Shown here piece after piece: positions 9,102 through 17,719 of a stretch of DNA of 64,000 bases. The stretch comes from Acidobacteriota bacterium (GTDB lineage Bacteria; Acidobacteriota; Terriglobia; Terriglobales; Acidobacteriaceae). The stretch's first letter is position 1. Every line of letters starts with the position of its first letter. The notes beneath the pieces were generated by a model. It was not told the DNA's origin, ran no database searches, and saw nothing but the letters and a program-made list of their open reading frames with translations. Location: NCBI GenBank assembly GCA_018268895.1, contig JAFDVP010000007.1, positions 806,001 through 870,000 on the forward strand. Reading direction: 5' to 3'. A program made the position numbers and the translations under genes.

Positions 9102-10199
9102 TCAGACGTTGAACTTGAAGAAGAGAATATCGCCGTCTTTGACGATGTACTCCTTGCCTTCTGAGCGCAGGAGGCCCTTTTCTTTGACGGCTTGTTCGCT
9201 GCCGTACTTGAAGAGGTCGTCGCAAGCGTAGCAGTCGGCCTTGATGAAGCCGCGCTCGAAGTCGGAGTGGATGACGCCTGCTGCGCCGGGGGCTTTGGTG
9301 CCGCGCTTGATGGTCCATGCGCGGACCTCCTGCACGCCTGAGGTGAAGTAGGTGATGAGGTCGAGCAGGCGGTAGGCGGAGTGGATCAGGCGGTTGAGGC
9401 CTGGCTCGTGGAGGCCGACGGATTCGAGGAACTCGGTGCGCTCGGCGGGGTCGAGCTGGGCGATCTCGCTCTCGAGCGCGCCACAGATGCGCACGACCTG
9501 TGCGCCCTCTTCGGCAGCGCGTTTCTCGACGGCCTCGGTGTAGGCGTTGCCTGTAGTGAGGCCGGCTTCGTCGACGTTGGCGACGTAGAGCTGCGGCTTC
9601 ATGGTGATGAGGAAGAGCTCGCGCGCGGCGATGCGCTCGTCGTCGGTCAGGTCGGCGGTGCGGGCGGGCTTGCCTGCCTCGAGCACGGCCTTGAGCTTGG
9701 CAACGGCGGAGGCTTCGGACTTGATCTTTGCGTCCTGCGTGTTGCGCGCCAGCTTTTCGACGCGCTGGGCGCGCTTGTCGACGGTGTCGAGGTCGGCGAG
9801 CAGAAGCTCGGTGTTGATGATGTCGATGTCGTGCAGCGGGTTGACTCCGCCTGCGACGTGGACGACCTCGGGGTCGTCGAAGCAGCGGACGACGTGGCAG
9901 ATGGCGTCGGTGGCGCGGATGTGGCCGAGGAACTGGTTGCCGAGTCCTTCGCCCTTGCTGGCGCCTTCGACGAGACCGGCGATGTCAATGAACTCCATCG
10001 TGGTGGGCACGGTGCGATTGGGCACGACGAGCTTTGTGATCTGGTCGAGCCGGGCGTCGGGAACGACGACGGTGCCGGTGTTGGGCTCGATGGTGCAGAA
10101 GGGATAGTTCGCCGCCTGGGCCTTGGCCGAGGTGAGGGCGTTGAAGATGGTGGACTTGCCCACGTTGGGCAGGCCGACGATTCCGCAGTTCAATGGCAA
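9102..10199 (-). CDS. ychF: Redox-regulated ATPase YchF
   Basis: Obg-family P-loop protein that prefers ATP to GTP, binds ribosomes and influences stress responses. Visible motifs are the Walker A GLPNVGKST, NTGTVVVPD, the switch region FIDIAGLVEGASKGEGLGNQFL, and a C-terminal TGS domain ending in VKDGDILFFKFNV. The open frame extends upstream to 10346, but the usual N-terminus (NCGIVGLPN) starts within it. I chose the TTG at 10199, which has GAAGGA about seven bases upstream and gives 365 residues, close to the E. coli protein (363). Use of a TTG start is therefore likely. It is divergent from the EamA transporter. Confidence 0.93.
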   Translation of the reverse strand: MPLNCGIVGLPNVGKSTIFNALTSAKAQAANYPFCTIEPNTGTVVVPDARLDQITKLVVPNRTVPTTMEFIDIAGLVEGASKGEGLGNQFLGHIRATDAICHVVRCFDDPEVVHVAGGVNPLHDIDIINTELLLADLDTVDKRAQRVEKLARNTQDAKIKSEASAVAKLKAVLEAGKPARTADLTDDERIAARELFLITMKPQLYVANVDEAGLTTGNAYTEAVEKRAAEEGAQVVRICGALESEIAQLDPAERTEFLESVGLHEPGLNRLIHSAYRLLDLITYFTSGVQEVRAWTIKRGTKAPGAAGVIHSDFERGFIKADCYACDDLFKYGSEQAVKEKGLLRSEGKEYIVKDGDILFFKFNV

Positions 10200-10352
10200 G
10201 GGAAGATCCTTCGTTCGGGCGCGGCTGGATTTTGAACGCCGCTTCCCGGAGACTTGTCTCTTATAGGATAGCCGATCGTGCGACGGCTCCCCGGTGTCGT
10301 CTTTTATCGCGTCGACGGGGGACCGGCAGTCATCCAAAAGTGGCAACCATCT

Positions 10353-11294
10353 ATGACAGAGACCCAGATCAGCAACGAAAGTGCACAGATGCGTACAGGG
10401 GTCGATCTCCGCGTCTTGCTGGCATTTGCCGCGATCTACCTTTTATGGGGAACGACGTTTTTTGCGATACGGATCGCGGTGCACGAGGTGCCTCCGCTGT
10501 TTGCGGCGGGGACGCGGATGCTGATCGCGGGCGCGGTGGTGCTGGGCTGGCAGTGGTTCCGGGGCGCGGCGCGTCCCACGGCGCGGCAGTGGCGCAGCAT
10601 GGCGTGGATGGGCGTGCTGATGTTTGTGGTGGACTATGGATTGCTGTTCTGGGCGGAGAAGTTCGTTCCGTCGGGCATAGCGGCTGTGTTGTCCGCGACG
10701 GTCCCGCTTATGACGATTGCGTTCGAGATATTCGTGTTCCGTATGCTGCCGTTCCGCTGGAGCCAGGTGGGCGCGGTGGTGCTGGGCTTCTGCGGCGTGG
10801 GCGTGCTGCTGTTGCCGGACGCGCACCAGCGGCTGGCGATCGTGCCGTCGGTCGCGATCCTGGTGGGTACGGCGGGGTGGTGTCTGGGAACAGTGCTCAG
10901 CAGACGGATGGATCTGCCGGAATCGCGCGCGGTGACGTCGGGCGGCGCGATGATGATCGGCGGCGCGGTGCTGCTGGTGCTGTCGGCGGTTTTTGGCGAG
11001 ATGCATCCGTGGCCGCATGTGTCGCTGCGCGCGGGGTTGGCGATCGGATACCTGATCTCGTGCGGCTCGGTGCTGGCGTTTACGGCGTATGTGTTTCTGC
11101 TGGGCAGGATGCCGGCGAGCACGGTCGCGAGCTACGCGTATGTGAACCCCGTGGTGGCGGTGGCGCTGGGCTACTTCGTTGCGGGCGAGGCGATTACGCC
11201 GCGAATGTTTGCCGGGGCCGCGCTGGTGCTGGTGAGCGTCTACCTCATCCTTCGCAAGCCACGCAGGCTGGCGAAGGAAGCCACGGCGGCATGA
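10353..11294 (+). CDS. EamA-family (DMT) transporter
   Basis: Inner-membrane exporter of the drug/metabolite transporter superfamily, about 313 residues with roughly ten membrane helices in two EamA repeats. The first repeat begins FAAIYLLWGTTFFAIRIAV and contains FVPSGIAAVLSATVPL; the second ends with ASYAYVNPVVAVALGYFVAGEA, both typical EamA signatures. The frame is open from 10278, but the ATG at 10353 places the first helix at a normal distance; a further in-frame ATG at 10389 is possible. Substrate unknown: members export amino acids, drugs or other small metabolites. The short divergent spacer to ychF probably holds its promoter. Confidence 0.85.
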   Translation: MTETQISNESAQMRTGVDLRVLLAFAAIYLLWGTTFFAIRIAVHEVPPLFAAGTRMLIAGAVVLGWQWFRGAARPTARQWRSMAWMGVLMFVVDYGLLFWAEKFVPSGIAAVLSATVPLMTIAFEIFVFRMLPFRWSQVGAVVLGFCGVGVLLLPDAHQRLAIVPSVAILVGTAGWCLGTVLSRRMDLPESRAVTSGGAMMIGGAVLLVLSAVFGEMHPWPHVSLRAGLAIGYLISCGSVLAFTAYVFLLGRMPASTVASYAYVNPVVAVALGYFVAGEAITPRMFAGAALVLVSVYLILRKPRRLAKEATAA

Positions 11295-11355
11295 TGGCTG
11301 CGCATGAGGCGGGTCCCGTGCGGTAGTCTGGTTTCGTTGTATCTGAGGAGAGACG

Positions 11356-11877
11356 ATGCGGATGAAGATGGTGTGTGCGGTGGCTGGTCTGATGATCTCG
11401 GGTGTTGCCGTGGCCCAGGCTCCGGTGGGCGCTGTGGCGGAGGTGCAGCACAGCTACGCTGGCGTGAAGGAGAACATCCTGAAGTCGGCCGATAAGATGC
11501 CTGCATCCGACTACAGCTATAAGCCGGTCGCGGATGTTCGCACGTATGCGCGCGTCGTCAACCACATCAGCGAGGCGCAGCTGCGGAGCTGCGGCGCGGT
11601 GAACGGCACTCCGGCCGACAAGCTGACGAAGGTGCCCGCCGAGACTGCGGACAGGGCGGCGATCGTCGCCGCGCTGAAGGCATCGTTCGCCGAGTGCGAC
11701 AAGGCCTTCGCGACAGCCGTTCCGGGCAATCTTCAGGACCTGTTTACGCTGGGCCAGGGCAAGCGTTCGCGCGTGGGCCTGCTGTGGGGGACGGTCTCGC
11801 ACGACAATGAGCAGTACGCGACGCTGGCGCTGTACCTGCGTTTGAAGGGCATCGCGCCGCCGTCGAGCGAGAAGTAG
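11356..11877 (+). CDS. Exported DinB-family protein
   Basis: A 173-residue protein with an N-terminal signal peptide (MRMKMVCAVAGLMISGVAVAQA) and a DinB-like four-helix bundle: SYAGVKENILKSADKMPASDYSYKP, VVNHISEAQLRSCG, and LLWGTVSHDNEQYATLALYLRLKG. In DinB/YfiT proteins three histidines bind a metal; here H64-like (VVNHIS) and the SHDNEQ histidine are visible. Exported DinB proteins are common in Acidobacteria and have no assigned reaction, although some relatives are thiol transferases. A good AGGAGAG site precedes the ATG. The DUF1810 gene follows 23 bp downstream and is likely cotranscribed. Confidence 0.8.
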   Translation: MRMKMVCAVAGLMISGVAVAQAPVGAVAEVQHSYAGVKENILKSADKMPASDYSYKPVADVRTYARVVNHISEAQLRSCGAVNGTPADKLTKVPAETADRAAIVAALKASFAECDKAFATAVPGNLQDLFTLGQGKRSRVGLLWGTVSHDNEQYATLALYLRLKGIAPPSSEK

Positions 11878-11900
11878 CGGAGCGGGGAAGGAGCCGGGCG

Positions 11901-12347
11901 ATGGCTTCGACTGAAGGCAAGCAAGGCAAGGAAGACCAGTACGATCTTGCGCGATTCCTCAGCGCGCAGGAGGATGTCTACGAGCAGGCGTGCGCGGAGC
12001 TTCGCGCAGGACGCAAGCGGAGCCACTGGATGTGGTTCATCTTTCCGCAGATTCGCGGGCTGGGCGCGAGCGAGATGTCGGTGCGGTTCGCCATCTCGTC
12101 GCTCGAGGAGGCGCGGGAGTATCTTGCGCACGAGGTGCTGGGGCGGCGGCTGCGCGAGGCGGCAGGGATCGTCGCCGCGCTTGCGGGGAAGACGGCGGAG
12201 CAGGTCTTCGGCTATCCCGATGACCTGAAGTTTCACTCGAGCATGACGCTGTTCGCGAGGGTCGCGGAGAAGGAGTCGATCTTTGAGATCGTGTTGAGCG
12301 AATATTTTTCCGGCCAGATGGATCCGGAGACGCTGAACAGGATTTGA
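11901..12347 (+). CDS. DUF1810 family protein
   Basis: Cytoplasmic 148-residue protein that matches DUF1810 over nearly its full length: YDLARFLSAQEDVYEQACAEL, the strongly conserved KRSHWMWFIFPQIRGLG, ARFAIS-like MSVRFAISSLEEAREYLAH, and FGYPDDLKFHSSMTLFA. The family occurs in bacteria and eukaryotes (sometimes mislabelled calpastatin) and its function is unknown. It follows the DinB gene by 23 bp with a GGGAAGGAG site before the ATG, so both probably share a transcript. The assignment to the family is firm. Confidence 0.85.
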   Translation: MASTEGKQGKEDQYDLARFLSAQEDVYEQACAELRAGRKRSHWMWFIFPQIRGLGASEMSVRFAISSLEEAREYLAHEVLGRRLREAAGIVAALAGKTAEQVFGYPDDLKFHSSMTLFARVAEKESIFEIVLSEYFSGQMDPETLNRI

Positions 12348-12432
12348 GCGTAATGGCAAGAAGCTGGAGACGTATCAAGATGCAGTGTGCTGTGCTTCGA
12401 GCACGTACCAGGAAGGTACGCCCTCTTCATCG

Positions 12433-12454
12433 CATCCGAGCGTAGCGAAGAATC
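12433..12454 (-). repeat. Short dispersed repeat (TTCGCTACGCTC type)
   Basis: Read on the minus strand, this is GATTCTTCGCTACGCTCGG plus ATG, closely similar to copies at 26371-26407 and 41351-41376, all between genes. It occupies part of the 237-bp gap between the DUF1810 and DsbA-like genes. I see no gene in that gap. Confidence 0.55.
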
Positions 12455-12584
12455 TCAGTAGTTTTTCGATGCGGCGACGATCTCCGAATGAGGCGCTTCC
12501 ACCTCCCAGTCCCCGGCCGCAAGCTCCTTCGGCAAAGCCCAACCGGCCTTCTCTCATGCCCTTTGCATGAGATAATCCAGTATT

Positions 12585-13580
12585 GTGCTGAATGCTGTCC
12601 GTTCGTTCCGTCCCCTTGTCTTTGTCCTGATGCTGGCTGCGGCCGGCTGCCATGCTCAGCCGCCCGCCGGAGGCAAGCTGTCTCCTGAACTGGAGCGCCG
12701 GGTAGAGATACTTATCCGCTCCAAGACCAGCCTCCCTCCCAGCTACGACATCGTCATCGGGCAGAGGACGCACAGCGACGTACCGGGTTACGACGAGATC
12801 ACGGTGCTCTTCTCGGCCGAAGGCAAGACCTCGAAGCCGATGACGTTTCTGCTGTCCACCGACGGCAAGACGCTGGCACAGTTCTCGAAGTTCGATATCA
12901 GCAAGGACCCCAGGACGCTGGTGAGCGACGCTGGACGTCCTTCGCGCGGCGGCCCGCCCAATGCGCCTGTGGTCATCGTCGGCTTCGACGATCTTGAGTG
13001 CCCGTTCTGTGCCAAGATGCACGCCCAGCTCTTCCCGGCGCTGCTTGACCGGTACAAGGACCAGGTCCGCATCGTCTACCGCGACTTTCCTCTGGATCAA
13101 CACCCGTGGGCGGTACGCGCGGCGATCGACGCCAACTGTCTGGCGGCGCAGAGTGCCCCCGGCTATTGGAATTTTGTCGATCACGTGCACGATCACCTGG
13201 CCGACATCGGTGGAACGGAGAAGAGCCTGGCCAAAGCCAATGAGAACCTCGACCTTTTTGCCAAAGAGGAGGGCAAACGGCAGAAGGTGAACGAGCAGGC
13301 ACTGAACCTCTGCATTGAGAAGCAGGACGATACCGCGGTGAAGGCGTCTATCAAAGAGGGATCGCAACTTGGGGTGGATGCTACCCCGGCGCTCTTTATT
13401 AATGGAGAACGGATCGACGGCGCGATCCCGATCGAGTATGTGTACCGTATGATCGACAGGGCGCTTGTAGCAGCCGGTCAGACGCCGCCACCGCCGGTGG
13501 CCCCGCCTGCTGAACCTCAAGCCGCTCCTGCGCCTGGCGGGGCAAATCCGCCGGCGAAACCTGCGGGCGGCCAGCAGTAA
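12585..13580 (+). CDS. DsbA-like thioredoxin-fold lipoprotein
   Basis: Predicted envelope lipoprotein of 331 residues with lipobox LMLAAAGC (lipid cysteine C22). After about 100 residues of a leading domain comes a DsbA/BdbD-like fold: VVIVGFDDLECPFC with the redox pair C139-P-F-C142, RIVYRDFPLDQHPW, and the cis-proline loop VDATPALFING (P268). The C-terminal 40 residues are proline- and alanine-rich. Such proteins form, reduce or isomerise disulfides outside the cytoplasm. Its stop overlaps the start of the downstream PpiC gene (TAATG), so a disulfide enzyme and a prolyl isomerase/chaperone are made together, which suggests an envelope-protein folding unit. Confidence 0.88.
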   Translation: MLNAVRSFRPLVFVLMLAAAGCHAQPPAGGKLSPELERRVEILIRSKTSLPPSYDIVIGQRTHSDVPGYDEITVLFSAEGKTSKPMTFLLSTDGKTLAQFSKFDISKDPRTLVSDAGRPSRGGPPNAPVVIVGFDDLECPFCAKMHAQLFPALLDRYKDQVRIVYRDFPLDQHPWAVRAAIDANCLAAQSAPGYWNFVDHVHDHLADIGGTEKSLAKANENLDLFAKEEGKRQKVNEQALNLCIEKQDDTAVKASIKEGSQLGVDATPALFINGERIDGAIPIEYVYRMIDRALVAAGQTPPPPVAPPAEPQAAPAPGGANPPAKPAGGQQ

Positions 13581-14710
13581 TGAGTGGTCGGCAGTCGTTG
13601 ATGAAGGAGAACATTCGAGTGACCATGGAATTGACCGCGAGAAAGAGTTCGCTTCAGGTGCGCCGCGCCTCGCGCCCTGCGGCGTTGCTGGTTGTGGCGG
13701 CCGCTTTGGCCGGCTGCAACCACGCCCGCAACGCCGACGTCGTCGCCACGGTAAACGGCAAGGCGATCATGAAGGCGGAGATGGACAAGGCCTACCAGTC
13801 GCAGTTGGGCGAACAGCAGCAACAGCAGCAACAGCAACTGACGAAAGAGCAGTCCGACTCCCTGCGCCTGAGTGTGCTCAGAAACCTGATCGACGAAGAG
13901 ATCATCGAGCAGCGCGCGGCCAAAATGAACCTGACCGCCACCAACGAAGAGGTGGACGCAAAGGTCGCCGAGATGAAGGCCCCCTACACCGAGGACCAGT
14001 TCAACGAGAAGCTGAAGGCCAGCAACCACACCCTCGACGACGTGAAGCACGACATCCGCCGCTCGCTCACGATCAACAAGCTGCTCTCCAAGGAGATCGA
14101 CTCGAAGATCACGGTCACGGACGCCGACGTTGCGAACTACTACAACGCGCACAAGGCCGAGTTCAACCTGATCGAGACGCAGTATCACCTTGCGCAGATC
14201 CAGGTGACCAGCGTTCCCTCCGAGCAGCCCGGAAACCTTCAGAACAGCAAGGCTACCAACGACACAGAAGCGAAGAAGAAGATTCAAGCGCTCAAAAACC
14301 GGCTGGACAGCGGGGAGGACTTCGGCGCATTGGCGATGAACTTCTCCGAGCGTCCGGAGACAGCTTCCAGCGGTGGAGACATCGGGTTCGTCTCCGAGTC
14401 GCAGATGAAGGCAGACCCTGCGATCTACAACGCGGTTATCAAGTTGAAGAACGGTCAGATCACCGACATTCTTCCCCTGCTGGATGGGCAGTCAAAGAAG
14501 CCCGTCGGCTACGCCATCTACAAGCTCATCTCGCGCGAGCCCGCGGGGCAGCGCGAACTCAGCGATCCTCGTGTGCAGCAGGCCATCCGCCAGCAGCTTC
14601 GTGAGGCGCGCTCGCAGTTGCTCAAGAGCGCTTACTTCGAGATGCTGCGCGATCAGTCGAAGGTCGAAAACTTCTTAGCCGAACAGATATTCAAGAACGA
14701 AGCGCACTGA
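13580..14710 (+). CDS. SurA/PpiC-type peptidyl-prolyl isomerase lipoprotein
   Basis: Envelope chaperone or isomerase of up to 376 residues. The frame begins at the ATG overlapping the upstream stop, but a GTG at 13619 with AAGGAG about nine bases before it may be the true start. The lipobox AALAGC gives a lipid cysteine at C46. A SurA N-domain-like helical part follows (ATVNGKAIMKAEMDKAYQSQ, a glutamine run of eight, LRNLIDEEIIEQRA), then a parvulin domain at about 205-320 (YHLAQIQV, LDSGEDFGALAMNFSERPETASSGGDIGFV, LKNGQITDILPL). It is coupled with the DsbA-like gene and probably assists folding of outer-membrane or exported proteins. Confidence 0.88.
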   Translation: MSGRQSLMKENIRVTMELTARKSSLQVRRASRPAALLVVAAALAGCNHARNADVVATVNGKAIMKAEMDKAYQSQLGEQQQQQQQQLTKEQSDSLRLSVLRNLIDEEIIEQRAAKMNLTATNEEVDAKVAEMKAPYTEDQFNEKLKASNHTLDDVKHDIRRSLTINKLLSKEIDSKITVTDADVANYYNAHKAEFNLIETQYHLAQIQVTSVPSEQPGNLQNSKATNDTEAKKKIQALKNRLDSGEDFGALAMNFSERPETASSGGDIGFVSESQMKADPAIYNAVIKLKNGQITDILPLLDGQSKKPVGYAIYKLISREPAGQRELSDPRVQQAIRQQLREARSQLLKSAYFEMLRDQSKVENFLAEQIFKNEAH

Positions 14711-14742
14711 CCTGCAACACTCTCCCAGGCAATGCAGATGTA

Positions 14743-14765
14743 CCGGAGACCGGCGAGGTCTCCGG
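14743..14765. other. Perfect 9-bp hairpin between two genes
   Basis: CCGGAGACC and GGTCTCCGG flank a five-base loop. It lies 33 bases after the PpiC stop codon and 81 before the next start. There is no T-run, so it is not a classic terminator, but it could stabilise the upstream transcript or help end it. Confidence 0.5.
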
Positions 14766-14845
14766 AGACCCTCGCTCAGGCTGACAATCGCCCCGCTGAG
14801 TTGTATGCGGCCAGCCCACAAAACTGCATACAAAGGAGATTGCGC

Positions 14846-15844
14846 ATGACTGCGCCTGTACGTTTTGGCATCCTCGGCTTTGGCAACCACGCTGTAAGAC
14901 GCCTTCTTCCCGCCTTCTCGCGTTCCAGCCGCGTCAAACTGACCGGCATGTGGCGGCGCGACCAGAACGCCGCGCGGCAGAACTGCGCCGACCACCACAT
15001 CGAGCACTGCTTCGCCTTGCCGGAGGACCTGTGCAACTCTCCCGAGGTCGATGTCGTCTTCATCACGTCACCCGATGCCATGCACCGCGACGATACCCTC
15101 AAGGTCATCCGCGCAGGCAAGGCCGTTCTTTGCGAAAAGCCCGTCTCGATGAATGTCGCGGAGGCGCGCGAGATGCACGAGGCCGCGAAGGCAGCCGGCG
15201 TGCTGTACGGCGTCGCACAGAACTTCCGTTACAACCGCAGCCTGGACTGGATCAAGGAACAGATTCGTGCGGGCAAGATCGGCAAACCTCAGATCGTCCA
15301 CTCCGAGTTCGCCTACCCCGGCGATCGCGCGCCGCGCAAGTGGATCATGGACCCCACACTCGCGGCTGGCGGCCCCATTGCCGACGTCGGCGTGCACTGC
15401 ATCGACGCTCTGCGTTATGTGCTGGGAGCAGACGTGCTGAGTGTCAATACGCTCGCGATCAAGGGCCGCGATACGGACGGCGTGGAAGCCATCGCTTCGT
15501 TGCAGATGGAGATGTCAGGCGGTGTCCTGGCCAATGTCACAGTAAACGCCAGGGCCCCCTATCGCACGTTGATCTCGATTACTGGGAGCGACGGCGTATT
15601 GGTGGCAGAGAGCGGATTCTCGGTCGACCGTCCTGTGGAGATCGTGCATCGTCGTGCGGGAGAGATCATCGAGACGGTGACGCTCGACAACAGCGACGGC
15701 TACACGCGGATGCTTGAGGCCTTTGCACAGGCGCTGCGCGGCGGCGAGCCGTTTGCCGCAACCGGCGAAGATGCCGTGCGCAACATGGCCGCGCTCGATG
15801 CTGCGTTCAAGAGCTGGCGGACCGGCGCGCGCGAGACTGTTTAG
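14846..15844 (+). CDS. Gfo/Idh/MocA-family oxidoreductase
   Basis: NAD(P)-dependent sugar or inositol dehydrogenase-like protein of 332 residues. The open frame reaches back to 14732, but the ATG at 14846 has AAAGGAGA seven bases upstream and starts the Rossmann fold directly (VRFGILGFGNHAVRRLL). The family's signature EKPVSMNVAEAREM carries the conserved lysine of the E-K-P motif, and GGPIADVGVHCIDALRYVLG has the usual histidine of the catalytic region. These enzymes oxidise a hydroxyl of a sugar or polyol; the substrate is not deducible. No neighbour in the same operon; it is followed by a repeat element and a convergent gene. Confidence 0.88.
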   Translation: MTAPVRFGILGFGNHAVRRLLPAFSRSSRVKLTGMWRRDQNAARQNCADHHIEHCFALPEDLCNSPEVDVVFITSPDAMHRDDTLKVIRAGKAVLCEKPVSMNVAEAREMHEAAKAAGVLYGVAQNFRYNRSLDWIKEQIRAGKIGKPQIVHSEFAYPGDRAPRKWIMDPTLAAGGPIADVGVHCIDALRYVLGADVLSVNTLAIKGRDTDGVEAIASLQMEMSGGVLANVTVNARAPYRTLISITGSDGVLVAESGFSVDRPVEIVHRRAGEIIETVTLDNSDGYTRMLEAFAQALRGGEPFAATGEDAVRNMAALDAAFKSWRTGARETV

Positions 15845-15860
15845 AAAGCCAGCAAGAACC

Positions 15861-15985
15861 GGGTGCCCCATCTTCGGCGCAGTTTTATCGCGCCTAAGGT
15901 GGGCAATCGTGCGGAGCGCGCCGGGATTTTCGCTGCCGCGAAAATTGCCTATCTTAGCCGCCGCGCGGCGAAGATAGGGCACCTG
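15861..15985. repeat. Composite palindromic repeat (GGGTGCCCCATC family)
   Basis: The gap between the convergent oxidoreductase and DUF5715 genes is filled by a repeat unit in minus orientation (GGGTGCCCCATCTTCGGCG to AAGGTGGG, 15861-15903), an ATTTTCGC-TGCC-GCGAAAAT hairpin, and a partial inverted unit (GCCTATCTTAG to AAGATAGGGCACC). Related units occur at 22577, 34613 and twice inside ispE. The nested inverted repeats could fold into a large structure and may end transcription from both sides. Confidence 0.6.
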
Positions 15986-16015
15986 GTTTGCGTTTATGGC
16001 TGAATGTTCCGTGGT

Positions 16016-17113
16016 CTAGTTGATCGCGGCTGCCAGAGCAGTTGTACTGCCATGACGTGTTCCGGCGATCTCGCGCTTCGGTGTCGATGGCGCGTACTTC
16101 TTATACACGCTGATATGGAAGCAGGCCTGCTGAAACTCCTCTTCCACGTCGATTCTGCCCTGCTGCGACAGCGGCAGCAGATAGCCGCGCAACCACGCGA
16201 TCTCAGTCAGCGAGAGCCCGTGCTTGGCGATATCGATCGCCTGCCCGGTCAGGTGCGGCGATGCGGTCTCGCCCTCGGCCGGAGCGGCGTTTCCGTTGAT
16301 GCGTTGCAGCTTTTGCTGAAACTCGACGGTGCGAACGGCGGAGTTGACCTGTAGCGATGTATGGAACCGCGCATAGTGGGCGCGGGCCAGCGTTGCCAGA
16401 AACTGTGCCGTCCACGGACGCGCATAGCGACGATTGGCTGGCAGCCGCTCATCGACATCGAGAGCGTTGCTTGCCGGGATGGGAACCAGCATCCTGGCCT
16501 CGCGCATCCGTGCCAGGTCGGCGTCGTCCTGGATGCGGTCGAGACCGTCGCGATCGGCGACGACGTTCTGCCGTACAAGAATCTCTCGCGAGCCGCGCAG
16601 CGGGGGAGGAACGATCAACCGGCCGCGCTTGTTGTACAGCGCAGGAAGAATGACGGGTGTGGCGGCTTCCTCTTCCACGGCATCGATGTGCGGCTTGGGC
16701 GAGGGCGTTCGCGGCGCGGCAGCCAGCTGTGTCTCCGTCTGCGCAGCGTCTGTTCCGCGAGTTCCGGTGGCCTTCATGAAGTCGTCGGAAGTGGCTTTGC
16801 GCCTTTCGGTATTCTTTGTTCCGCGGTCGGAGCGGGCGGAGGCCTCAAGCATTGCGGCGTTGTGATGGCGGCCCTTCCGCGAGGCCGATCGCAAACGTGC
16901 GGTGTCGTTGCCCGTACGCTTCTTTGTCTTCTTGCCGGAGACGCGCACCGTTGCAGGCGCCGCGTGTTTCTTTACGGCGTGGGCCGCGGACGAAGAGGAG
17001 GCTTTGCGCGCAGAAGCGCGATGCGCCCGGTGGGGCGTGCCTGCCAGCAACGTATGTCCGGAAGACAACAGCGCGACAGCCAGTGTGGCCGAGATGAGGG
17101 CAGTCAGACGCAT
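16016..17113 (-). CDS. DUF5715 family exported protein, M15-peptidase-like
   Basis: A 365-residue exported protein with a signal peptide (MRLTALISATLAVALLSSGHTLLAG), a long basic, alanine/lysine-rich linker (about 28-165), and a conserved C-terminal domain. That domain has SAVRTVEFQQKLQ, SPHLTGQAIDI with H287 and D294, and VEEEFQQACFHISVY with H333. The His-x6-Asp and later His arrangement resembles the zinc site of D-Ala-D-Ala carboxypeptidase and LD-endopeptidase families (M15), so a peptidoglycan hydrolase role is a reasonable inference. The family is typical of Acidobacteria. The basic linker could bind wall polymers or nucleic acid. Confidence 0.75.
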   Translation of the reverse strand: MRLTALISATLAVALLSSGHTLLAGTPHRAHRASARKASSSSAAHAVKKHAAPATVRVSGKKTKKRTGNDTARLRSASRKGRHHNAAMLEASARSDRGTKNTERRKATSDDFMKATGTRGTDAAQTETQLAAAPRTPSPKPHIDAVEEEAATPVILPALYNKRGRLIVPPPLRGSREILVRQNVVADRDGLDRIQDDADLARMREARMLVPIPASNALDVDERLPANRRYARPWTAQFLATLARAHYARFHTSLQVNSAVRTVEFQQKLQRINGNAAPAEGETASPHLTGQAIDIAKHGLSLTEIAWLRGYLLPLSQQGRIDVEEEFQQACFHISVYKKYAPSTPKREIAGTRHGSTTALAAAIN

Positions 17114-17223
17114 CCTGAATAACAGAGGCGCGGAACCGCCAGAGCACCTTCAACCCTATCGTCCGCCAGCGGGCGAGGTAAGTGGCGAAGAGGGTTCCGT
17201 GTACTCATCGGTTAATATGAGGT

Positions 17224-17658
17224 ATGCGGAGTCTTGTCGGCGGCCTTGCGGCTGCCATTGTGGCAGTGGCTGTCCTCGGATGCAACACAATCAATCAACC
17301 CACGCCGCCCATCGCCGGAAGCACGAACGATCCTGCAACCCCTGAGTTCTACACGGGCCATGTCCAGCCCATCTTTAAGAAGTACTGCTATCGCTGCCAC
17401 GGCGGCCTCAACCACCGGGGAGGGCTCACTCTCTCCACGCGCGCAGGGCTCTTTCATGGAGGCGAAAGCGGGCAGGTTGTCGTGCCGGGAGATCCCGCCA
17501 ACAGCCTGCTGGTAAAGCTGATCCGTCACGAGGGAACCAAGAAGGTCCCTGGCCCCATGCCGTCGAAGTCGGCCAAGCTTGCCGACGCGGACATTGCGAC
17601 GGTGGAGCGTTGGGTACAGGCGGGCGCGCTGATGCCGCCCGATCCTCCGGTGAAGTGA
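17224..17658 (+). CDS. Planctomycete-type cytochrome c domain lipoprotein
   Basis: Envelope lipoprotein of 144 residues with lipobox VAVLGC (C20). The mature part contains the haem motif CYRCHGG (C-x2-C-H), preceded by HVQPIFKKY and followed by GGLTLSTRAGLFHGGESG, VVPGDPANSLLVKLI, MPSKSAKLADADIATVERWVQAGA, all characteristic of the PSCyt1 (PF07635-like) domain that carries a single haem. The methionine of MPSKS is the likely second axial ligand. Such proteins often accompany PSD1/PSCyt2 proteins, but none is nearby. The neighbours are a divergent DUF5715 gene and a downstream small membrane protein; electron partner unknown. Confidence 0.85.
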   Translation: MRSLVGGLAAAIVAVAVLGCNTINQPTPPIAGSTNDPATPEFYTGHVQPIFKKYCYRCHGGLNHRGGLTLSTRAGLFHGGESGQVVVPGDPANSLLVKLIRHEGTKKVPGPMPSKSAKLADADIATVERWVQAGALMPPDPPVK

Positions 17659-17719
17659 GGGTCCACATGAAGCTATCTTTTTGAAGCGTCACAGGGGCGA
17701 CTGCCGCGTCTAATGCGCT

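Noticed and set aside
12375..13520. 381-residue minus-strand frame opposite the DsbA-like gene
   Set aside because: The plus strand has lipobox, CPFC and cis-Pro loop, and overlaps the PpiC start; the minus frame is a GC shadow.
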